The notes below the pieces were generated by a model, which worked only from the letters and a program-made list of their open reading frames with translations, was not told where the DNA came from and did not search any database. From CAYZSU01 sp964480565 (GTDB lineage: Bacteria; UBA10199; 2-02-FULL-44-16; JAAZCA01), in assembly GCA_964480565.1 (NCBI GenBank), contig CAYZSU010000065.1:1-11851 (forward strand): a stretch of 11,851 bases of DNA, read 5' to 3'. A program made the position numbers and the translations under genes. Positions 5,988 through 11,851 of this stretch are shown piece by piece (position 1 is the stretch's first letter; each line of letters opens with the position of its first letter).

Positions 5988-7227
5988 GAAACGCTATTTA
6001 CATCAACTTATTATTGACAATCATTTCACGCAATCTCGCATGGCTTTTATTGTTGGCCCCCGTCAGGTAGGCAAAACAACGCTAGCCAAACAATTGCTGA
6101 AAGACCGTCATTCCAGCGATTTATATCGAAATTGGGATGATCTTAAGTGGCGCCGCACATTTGCAACAAACCCCTACGATTTCATCGATCAATATCGCCC
6201 CACTCAAAAAAAGAGTAAACCCTTGGCCGTACTTGATGAAATTCACAAATACCCTCGCTGGAAAAGTTTTATTAAGGGATTATGGGATACACGAAAAGAT
6301 TTGGTGGATGTGCTCGTCACTGGCAGCGGAAGACTTGATGTCTATCAACGCGGTGGCGATAGTTTACTAGGGCGATATCATCAATATCGATTACATCCGT
6401 TATCCGTTCATGAAATCGCATATCCAAATCACATTCCCGATCATGACTATATCCCTGAACACACAATTGACGCCCTCACTCAATGCACGCGAAAACCCAG
6501 TAAAAAAATCAGCAATGCATTTTTATCTTTACTCAAATGGGGCGGATTTCCAGAACCATTTTTGGCAAAAAATGATAATCAATTGCGCCTTTGGCATCGT
6601 GAACGCCGACAATTGATTGTTCGGGAAGATTTAAGGGATTTATCCCGCATTGCATTATTATCCCATGTGGAGCAATTAGCTGAATTATTGATCTTACGCG
6701 CAGGAAGTATTTTATCATACAATTCCATTCGCGAAGACCTTCAGGTGGCACTCGATTCGGTGCGCTTATGGGTGGATTACCTCAAGCGCTTATATTTCAT
6801 CTATACCATTCGCCCCTATTCAGGAAAACTCAATCGCGCGTTAAAGCGAGAACCCAAAGTATATCTATGGGACTGGTCGGAGTTAAACGATGACAGCGCA
6901 CGATTTGAGAATATGATCGCCAGCCATTTACTCAAATGGTGCCACTTTTGCCAAGATTGGGGCTATCCAGAATTAAACCTGCACTTCATCCGGGACAAGG
7001 AAAAACGCGAAGTGGATTTTTTAATTACATTGCGAAAAAAACCATGGTTGCTCATTGAAACAAAGCTAACAAACACAACTCCAACAAAGAGCATGCATTA
7101 TTTTGCAGAAAAATTAGGAATCACTCACAAATTTTTGATTGTCGCCAATTGTCCGGGCGGTGCTGGCATGGCTGGCAATGTGCATGTCATGGATGCTGCC
7201 ACTTTTTGCGCGCATTTGCCTGTATGA
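5986..7227 (+). CDS. AAA_14/DUF4143-type ATPase
   Basis: Member of the widespread ATP-binding family with an N-terminal AAA_14 P-loop domain and a C-terminal DUF4143 domain; the cellular role of the family is not established. Over 413 residues: Walker A GPRQVGKT (24-31), Walker B AVLDEIH (81-87), a sensor-like VTGSGR (111-116), and the family signature WGGFPEP (185-191). A likely winged-helix segment around 240-272 and FENMIASHLL (307-316) follow. Near the C-terminus, REVDFLI with Asp344, then IETKL with Glu358 and Lys360, has the spacing of a PD-(D/E)xK nuclease-like core, as is typical for the family. All motifs are intact. The gene stands alone, divergent from the HDAC gene; genes of this family are often scattered and horizontally acquired. 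The ATG lies at the edge of a large palindrome and lacks a ribosome site, pointing to leaderless translation and possible autoregulation. Confidence 0.92.
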   Translation: MKRYLHQLIIDNHFTQSRMAFIVGPRQVGKTTLAKQLLKDRHSSDLYRNWDDLKWRRTFATNPYDFIDQYRPTQKKSKPLAVLDEIHKYPRWKSFIKGLWDTRKDLVDVLVTGSGRLDVYQRGGDSLLGRYHQYRLHPLSVHEIAYPNHIPDHDYIPEHTIDALTQCTRKPSKKISNAFLSLLKWGGFPEPFLAKNDNQLRLWHRERRQLIVREDLRDLSRIALLSHVEQLAELLILRAGSILSYNSIREDLQVALDSVRLWVDYLKRLYFIYTIRPYSGKLNRALKREPKVYLWDWSELNDDSARFENMIASHLLKWCHFCQDWGYPELNLHFIRDKEKREVDFLITLRKKPWLLIETKLTNTTPTKSMHYFAEKLGITHKFLIVANCPGGAGMAGNVHVMDAATFCAHLPV

Positions 7228-7242
7228 ATGACTTGCCCGTAG

Positions 7243-7366
7243 GGATGTCCATCTTCAGCGCCATGCCAGCAAAGCCCATTCACCACTATCTCATCTAAAA
7301 ACTATAATTCTAATATTTCTAGCAACATTTTATACAACTCAACCGATAATAATATGGGGGACATCC
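7243..7366. repeat. Long-range inverted pair in the gap before the VWA gene
   Basis: GGATGTCC (7243-7250) and GGACATCC (7359-7366) are exact reverse complements 108 bp apart. They flank most of the 157-bp gap between the ATPase and the VWA gene; the right arm lies just upstream of the ribosome site. The arms are short, so chance is possible. Apart from an AT-rich stretch with GATAAT/TAATAT near 7345-7354, I see nothing else in this gap. Confidence 0.25.
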
Positions 7367-7374
7367 ACTATCTT

Positions 7375-7378
7375 GGAG
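7375..7378 (+). promoter_or_regulatory. Ribosome binding site that decides the start at 7385
   Basis: GGAG, 6 nt before the ATG at 7385. The alternative TTG at 7373 overlaps this site and is therefore unlikely to be the start. Confidence 0.7.
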
Positions 7379-7384
7379 ATAAGT

Positions 7385-10225
7385 ATGCCTATCTTACTTC
7401 CCCATATTGGCCATTTTATTGGATCCACAGAAAAACTGGATCAGCAAGAACAAAAATTACAGCCCTTTGGCATTGAAATCAGAGAAAATCCAGATACAAA
7501 ATTATCCACATATTATATCGAAAATATACCGCTTGCCACATATAGCGATAATGGATTTTGGGGTCGGCCCGTCCCCCCATGGATGCATAATCATGATGGT
7601 GCGAATTATATTTTCTTTCATGATGGATTCGTTACACATAATGGAACTGTAAATCACAATATACCACCGCAATTATTTAATATGCATGAACATAGTAATC
7701 AAAGCGACATTATTATGGGACTGGTGAAAAATAGCAATTTGTGGGGTTGTTCAAAAATGTCCAGATTCAAGGCCTCCCGCAAACTCGTAACCGGAGCGTA
7801 CATGCGAGTACGTGAGGATTGCGAGTGTAGCGGGAAACACAGAAGATGGGCGTTTTTCAACAACCCCATTATATTAAAATACAATATCGTTATCCATGAA
7901 TCATTACAACCTGCCAGCTCAGATTATACAAAAATCAAAAAAATTCTCACTGATCATATTCAAAAAAAATATCCTAAGGCATTAATTCAAGTAGAATGGA
8001 AATCTGCTCAAAGTCTTCCGAGCGGCCAATCCGTCATGACAATGTATATTGGCGTAGCTAATGCAACTCCAAACAACAATGATACCGAGCCAAGCCATCA
8101 CCCGTTGCTACCTGTTACGCATGAGTATTGCCCGGAATGGGCCACGCATCAACACTATGTAAAAGAAGTTAAAAATGAGGACGGATCACCCATTGCACCG
8201 GGCTGGGCCATTATGAAAAATTCTGATGTTCCCAATTTAGAACTTCCACATTCTGATACCTGGCAGCATCAGGGAAAACCCGTGGATACATATATTGCCA
8301 TGCCCAGGCATCGACTTATCGATGATGTAACATCTGATACCGCATCTTCTGCACATCATTATGTTCAATCATTAAAAAGCACTTTGGGCAATAGCGCCTT
8401 CATGCAAGGTATTAAACCCAGGCGAATGCTCTTAGAACCCATTCAATTTGAGCGAACCTATGATACCAATCTACTATTTTGCCCCATATTATCATTTCGA
8501 ATCTATGAGAACACACCCTGCTTAGAGCTGTTAGCCGGTGGTCCTCAAGCGAACATGATCGCTATTGGCGCTGGATTTTTATTTCCAAAAGTTGGTCACG
8601 CCTATCGCTATATTGGACCAGCAATCACCAATGATCCGGATTTAAAGAAGGCAAAACAGCGCATCAAACAAGACCTCTCCGTGCCACCCGACCAGATACT
8701 CAAGACAGTGCGTGCAAAACGCACAAATGCACATCCACTATGCGCGGACTGGCAGCTAAGGCCTGTGTTTCAAAAGAAAATAAATCAACCAATACTTCCT
8801 ATCGATATTCCTGGAATAATACACGAACATGCACCAGCCAGGCTGATCCTCATGATTGATAGCAGCGGTAGCATGAAAGATAACCTGAAGGATATACACA
8901 CACATACAGCAGACACTTTAAAAAAAATGCGTTCAGCTGAACAAAATGCTTCCATCATGATCGGTACATTTTCAGAACAAGTTGAAACATCATTACCATT
9001 CACATCAATTACTAATGAAAATGAATCTCATGCAATCGAAAAAATTCAACATACTCTACAAAAAATCATCAAAAAACTACATAAAAAGGATGGTCATCCA
9101 GAACATGAATATACATTTGATGCTATTAATTATGCATTGGATCACATCGAAAAGATTGACGATAGGGAAGAAAAAAAATTAATACTCGTTATAATGGATG
9201 AAAAAGACAGCTTTCACAACCCTGCACAATCACACATTGTAAAACAGCAAACAGATACCCGAGCAAAGTCATTAAATACAATATATAAAATCACTCGTCT
9301 GATAGATACAGGCGAAGAATCCGCTATTGAATATTTCCGACGAAAAGGAATTCAAATTCAAACGAGTAGTACACAAGAAAAATTAGGTCACTATTTAACA
9401 CATCTTACACAACCAAATGTTCCCAGAAAAGCATCTGAGTTTATGGCTGAGCAAATATCGAATCTTAACCTCTATTCAACATTGATGATTCAAAAAAAGG
9501 AAATGAATGACATACGGGATATTATTATAACATCCCATAATAAAAAAATTATTGACCATGCTATCAACACCTTAATTATGACTAATTATGCCGACAAGAA
9601 GGATATCTTACTGAGCATATTGAACAACGCACCTATAACAACACGATTAACATTACTGACTGAACTTCAAGATCAGATTAAATATCGTACCACTCTACAT
9701 ATTACACCATTGCTACTTCGCGACATTATGATCTCTTCACTGCAAAATGATAGTGATGCATCTGTTCGTGAAAAGTCCCTTGATTATTTGATAAAACTGG
9801 CAAAAGAAGATATTATTTCTATCTCAGAAAATCCATTTATTCAGGCATTATCTACAGGCTCCAGCCAGGGTATTAAAATAAAAGCTATTTCAGGCCTTAA
9901 GCACTTAAAAACAGATGGGGCTCAAGCTGTATTGATTCAAGAGTTGGATAGAATTGATGAAAAAACAAATAATGATGACATCATAGTATCGACCCTCATC
10001 GAGGCATTAAATAATTACAAGACGGAAGAAGCTCAGGATGCAATTATTCGCGCATTAAAAAAACATGCATCCAAGCAAATCCGTCGAACAGCACTATTTA
10101 TATTAAGGTATAGACATAGTAATAACAAAATTAAAAAAGCATTAGAGTATATAATTAAGACTGACAATGATTCCTTTATTCGAAATTATGCAAAGGATAT
10201 ATTGGATGAATCATATGGTCATTAG
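7385..10225 (+). CDS. Large VWA-domain protein with HEAT-like C-terminal repeats
   Basis: Cytoplasmic-looking protein of 946 residues, with no signal peptide or membrane helix. The ATG start follows GGAG. Three parts can be seen. Residues 1 to about 475 are not recognised: rich in His, Trp and Pro, with three cysteines (122, 146, 148) in a basic stretch, WGCSKMSRFKAS to EDCECSGKHRRW, that might bind a metal. Residues about 483-673 form a von Willebrand factor A domain: LILMIDSSGSM carries the MIDAS DxSxS (Asp492, Ser494, Ser496), Thr577 is a plausible third ligand, and VIMDEKDS (Asp605) replaces the usual TDG. Residues about 685-944 are helical, with HEAT-like units of roughly 30 residues, such as SDASVREKSLDYLIKLA, clearest after 785. 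VWA and HEAT modules usually mediate protein binding, so a scaffold or assembly role is likely, but the partner is unknown. No MoxR-type ATPase lies beside it; the upstream DUF4143 ATPase is 157 bp away with its own promoter. Confidence 0.82.
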   Translation: MPILLPHIGHFIGSTEKLDQQEQKLQPFGIEIRENPDTKLSTYYIENIPLATYSDNGFWGRPVPPWMHNHDGANYIFFHDGFVTHNGTVNHNIPPQLFNMHEHSNQSDIIMGLVKNSNLWGCSKMSRFKASRKLVTGAYMRVREDCECSGKHRRWAFFNNPIILKYNIVIHESLQPASSDYTKIKKILTDHIQKKYPKALIQVEWKSAQSLPSGQSVMTMYIGVANATPNNNDTEPSHHPLLPVTHEYCPEWATHQHYVKEVKNEDGSPIAPGWAIMKNSDVPNLELPHSDTWQHQGKPVDTYIAMPRHRLIDDVTSDTASSAHHYVQSLKSTLGNSAFMQGIKPRRMLLEPIQFERTYDTNLLFCPILSFRIYENTPCLELLAGGPQANMIAIGAGFLFPKVGHAYRYIGPAITNDPDLKKAKQRIKQDLSVPPDQILKTVRAKRTNAHPLCADWQLRPVFQKKINQPILPIDIPGIIHEHAPARLILMIDSSGSMKDNLKDIHTHTADTLKKMRSAEQNASIMIGTFSEQVETSLPFTSITNENESHAIEKIQHTLQKIIKKLHKKDGHPEHEYTFDAINYALDHIEKIDDREEKKLILVIMDEKDSFHNPAQSHIVKQQTDTRAKSLNTIYKITRLIDTGEESAIEYFRRKGIQIQTSSTQEKLGHYLTHLTQPNVPRKASEFMAEQISNLNLYSTLMIQKKEMNDIRDIIITSHNKKIIDHAINTLIMTNYADKKDILLSILNNAPITTRLTLLTELQDQIKYRTTLHITPLLLRDIMISSLQNDSDASVREKSLDYLIKLAKEDIISISENPFIQALSTGSSQGIKIKAISGLKHLKTDGAQAVLIQELDRIDEKTNNDDIIVSTLIEALNNYKTEEAQDAIIRALKKHASKQIRRTALFILRYRHSNNKIKKALEYIIKTDNDSFIRNYAKDILDESYGH

Positions 10226-10402
10226 TTATTTTCCATGCAATCCTACTCGCTTTAATATTCAGCAATAATATTTTAATGCTTCTACAATATGTTTTTTTAG
10301 CTAATTGACTGATATTTTTGTAAAAACAACAATTAATTGGCACTTTTACACTTCCCTAAATAAAACTGCAGTGATAGGCTTTAGGGGAAACAGGAGATTA
10401 CT
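10226..10402. other. AT-rich intergenic region before the 182-residue orphan
   Basis: The 177-bp gap holds no credible ORF. CCCTAAA (10354-10360) and TTTAGGG (10380-10386) form a 7-bp inverted repeat with a 19-nt loop just upstream of the ribosome site, possibly a leader hairpin. A weak promoter candidate is TTGGCA (10337-10342) with TAAAAC 18 bp downstream. No terminator with a proper stem and T-run follows the VWA gene. Confidence 0.3.
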
Positions 10403-10951
10403 ATGGCAATCAAAAAACCGTGTTTATATGATTATGATATCGATATAATTCGTTCCTTATTAGAACGCGCCTATCAATCACTGTATACACAAGAACAACC
10501 CCGATCACTGCATCATAAATATAAAAAATACGACCATCACATGCATAAGGTAGGTACGTGTTATACCTTAAAACCAAGTGTGGGCATGAAGAATTCACTA
10601 TTATGTTATGATAAAAAACAAAATGCCTATACACTGTTTATGACTACAATTGGGGAAATCAATGATGCCTATGCCTATCGAATCGCGCCCAACCCTCAAA
10701 ATAACTCCACACTATCTGCTAGTATTTTACTTTATAATAGCAAAATATGGGTAACCGCATTACAACAAATCAAGCATGGGCCTGTATATATATCAGACAT
10801 ACATAAATATGCATTACAGATAAGAATATTCTCTGATACCTTTCTAACAAAGGCAATCAAAGGACTATCCAATGATAAACAACTATGCATTTGCCAAAAA
10901 AATAAACCCTCCAACAATACAAGATACTCATGGGAAAATACACCGCGATAA
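10403..10951 (+). CDS. Hypothetical protein, 182 residues
   Basis: Not recognised. Translation is well supported: AGGAG at 10392-10396 lies 6 nt before the ATG. The N-terminal 30 residues look helical (DIDIIRSLLERAYQSLY). A His/Lys/Tyr-rich segment follows, HHKYKKYDHHMHK (37-49). Then comes a probable beta-rich core with strands such as NSLLCYD, NAYTLFMTTIG, LSASILLYN and KIWVTAL (about 64-120), then helices and a polar tail. Five cysteines are scattered (7, 53, 68, 162, 164). There is no signal peptide or membrane segment. The gene stands 177 bp after the VWA gene on the same strand, so the two may or may not be co-expressed. Its 3' end is overlapped in another frame by a possible 42-residue ORF. 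Function unknown. Confidence 0.6.
   Translation: MAIKKPCLYDYDIDIIRSLLERAYQSLYTQEQPRSLHHKYKKYDHHMHKVGTCYTLKPSVGMKNSLLCYDKKQNAYTLFMTTIGEINDAYAYRIAPNPQNNSTLSASILLYNSKIWVTALQQIKHGPVYISDIHKYALQIRIFSDTFLTKAIKGLSNDKQLCICQKNKPSNNTRYSWENTPR
10859..10864 (+). promoter_or_regulatory. Possible ribosome binding site for the overlapping small ORF
   Basis: AAAGGA inside the 182-residue gene, 7 nt before an ATG at 10872 in the +1 frame. The spacing is ideal, but such a short site may arise by chance in this A-rich sequence. Confidence 0.3.
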
Positions 10952-11000
10952 TTTGACTGAGACTATTGAACTACTGTTAAAAAAGTTGCTAGCAAAATAA
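10872..11000 (+). CDS. Possible overlapping small ORF, 42 residues
   Basis: Starts inside the 3' end of the 182-residue gene, in the +1 frame, and runs 49 nt past that gene's stop. It has AAAGGA at 7 nt spacing, so it could be translated by coupling with the upstream gene. The peptide is basic and polar at first (MINNYAFAKKINPPT) and ends in a Leu/Lys amphipathic helix (LTETIELLLKKLLAK). An alternative reading is that this is the natural C-terminus of the upstream protein, displaced by a frameshift or a sequencing error between 10848 and 10949. A third option is chance. It ends 7 bp before the stop of the convergent xseA. Confidence 0.3.
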   Translation: MINNYAFAKKINPPTIQDTHGKIHRDNLTETIELLLKKLLAK

Positions 11001-11007
11001 ACATCCC

Positions 11008-11851
11008 TTAATTACACTTTTCAGCCATGACCTCAACCTGAATACGACCATCATGAAGTTGTATGTTCAACTGATCTCCTAAGCTAACCTGACTCTTGGA
11101 TTTAACCACCTTATTGTCCGTAGTTGTAATCACGCTATACCCTTTTTCCAATACAGCCAGCGGCGATAATAAATTTAAACTACTCGTATATTGTGCAATA
11201 TGCTGCTTAAATAATTTAAATCGCGTTTGCATCGCATAATTTAATCGATCCTTACACTGATCCACATTGCGATACAAATCTGGCAAATTATTCAATGGAT
11301 TTCGAAGCCGAATTTTATATTGATCCAATATTTTTTTCTGATTAACCACACCTTGTATGAGCAAATAAACCAATCGTTTTTCACGGTCATTCAAGTATAA
11401 CTGTAATTCTTTTTTTACTGGCACAGCAAGTTCTGCAGCAGCTGATGGCGTTGGCGCACGCAAATCCGCTACAAAATCGGCAATCGTAAAATCAATTTCA
11501 TGTCCGACTGCGGAAATAATCGGCAAATTTGAATCAAATATAGCATTTGCAATCACTTCCTCATTAAATGCCCATAAATCTTCAATCGATCCGCCGCCAC
11601 GACCCACGATTAACATGTCGATATTTTCCTGCTGATTCATTGTTGTAATTGCATGTGCAATTTCCTCAGCCGCACCATCGCCTTGCACACGCACTGGATA
11701 GATCACAATATCAATATTTTCAAACCGACGTTTCAGCACATGAATCATGTCACGCACTGCCGCTCCGGTTGGCGAAGTAATGAGTCCAATGCGTTTTGGT
11801 AATTTGGGAATTTTTTTCTTATGCACATTATCGAACATACCCTTGGCAGCG
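11008..11851 (-). CDS. xseA: Exodeoxyribonuclease VII large subunit (5' end beyond the window)
   Basis: Large catalytic subunit of exonuclease VII, which degrades single-stranded DNA from either end into oligonucleotides and acts with several copies of the small subunit XseB. About 280 C-terminal residues are present of a family length of some 400-450; the N-terminal OB-fold DNA-binding domain lies outside. The reading frame is open to the window edge, where AAKGMFDN fits the family's usual linker, so the Met at 11838 is internal and not the start. Conserved blocks: RIGLITSPTGAAVRD, GRGGGSIEDLWAFNEE and AVGHEIDFTIADF, then ADLRAPTPSAAAE. The catalytic core is followed by a long helical region and a C-terminal beta segment, LLSPLAVLEKGYSVI. 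xseB is not next to its 3' end; in many bacteria, E. coli included, the two are unlinked. It converges with the 182-residue orphan; no convincing terminator separates them. Confidence 0.96.
   Translation of the reverse strand, partial: AAKGMFDNVHKKKIPKLPKRIGLITSPTGAAVRDMIHVLKRRFENIDIVIYPVRVQGDGAAEEIAHAITTMNQQENIDMLIVGRGGGSIEDLWAFNEEVIANAIFDSNLPIISAVGHEIDFTIADFVADLRAPTPSAAAELAVPVKKELQLYLNDREKRLVYLLIQGVVNQKKILDQYKIRLRNPLNNLPDLYRNVDQCKDRLNYAMQTRFKLFKQHIAQYTSSLNLLSPLAVLEKGYSVITTTDNKVVKSKSQVSLGDQLNIQLHDGRIQVEVMAEKCN

Noticed and set aside
7507..7850. Cysteines 122, 146 and 148 of the VWA protein as a zinc finger
   Set aside because: There is no regular pair spacing (only one CxC and a single Cys, with uncertain His partners), so no domain call is made.
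5986..10951. DUF4143 ATPase, VWA/HEAT protein and the 182-residue orphan as one defence or assembly operon
   Set aside because: The gaps are 157 and 177 bp, the ATPase has its own promoter, and there is no overlap or shared motif; co-orientation alone is not enough.
10978..10998. TTGCTAGCAA next to a T-run on the minus strand as a terminator for xseA
   Set aside because: The palindrome allows only a 4-bp stem with a 2-nt loop, too weak for an intrinsic terminator.

Overview
The window looks like a chromosomal segment of an AT-rich Gram-negative bacterium. The best taxonomic clue is the partial exonuclease VII large subunit at the right edge. Its conserved blocks (GRGGGSIEDLWAFNEE, VGHEIDFTIADF, ADLRAPTPSAAAE) read like gammaproteobacterial XseA. 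Two lipoprotein-type signal peptides also fit a Gram-negative cell. The lineage is an inference from motifs read by eye; no search was run.

Layout, left to right. (i) 39-983 (+): probable secreted or lipoprotein-like protein with an internally duplicated domain, each copy carrying a cysteine pair. (ii) 1052-2224 (+): 12-helix MFS-type transporter. (iii) 2271-3482 (-): convergent orphan protein of 403 residues, Gln/Arg-rich in the middle, with a single C-terminal membrane anchor. (iv) 3483-3752: divergent intergenic region with two overlapping palindromes and a candidate promoter, followed by 3753-4190 (+), a small basic orphan with a near-consensus ribosome binding site. (v) 4270-5846 (-): two-gene unit, a class II HDAC-family deacetylase then a cyclophilin-type peptidyl-prolyl isomerase lipoprotein, closed by a clear intrinsic terminator at 4219-4250. 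(vi) 5847-5985: divergent intergenic region dominated by a 70-bp imperfect palindrome that covers the whole promoter of (vii) 5986-7227 (+), an AAA_14/DUF4143 ATPase probably made from a leaderless mRNA. (viii) 7385-10225 (+): a 946-residue protein with an unrecognised N-terminal half, a VWA domain with an intact DxSxS motif and a HEAT-like helical C-terminus. (ix) 10403-10951 (+): orphan of 182 residues, overlapped by a possible 42-residue ORF (10872-11000). (x) 11008-11851 (-): 5'-truncated xseA.

Housekeeping genes (xseA, the cyclophilin, the HDAC-family enzyme) alternate with unrecognised proteins. Apart from the HDAC/cyclophilin pair there is little operon structure, since most neighbours sit 68 to 178 bp apart or in opposite orientation. 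I see no tRNA, rRNA, CRISPR array, transposase or insertion sequence. No complete, recognisable new multi-gene system stands out. The items most worth follow-up are the palindromic leaderless promoter of the DUF4143 ATPase, the VWA/HEAT protein, and the overlapping small ORF.
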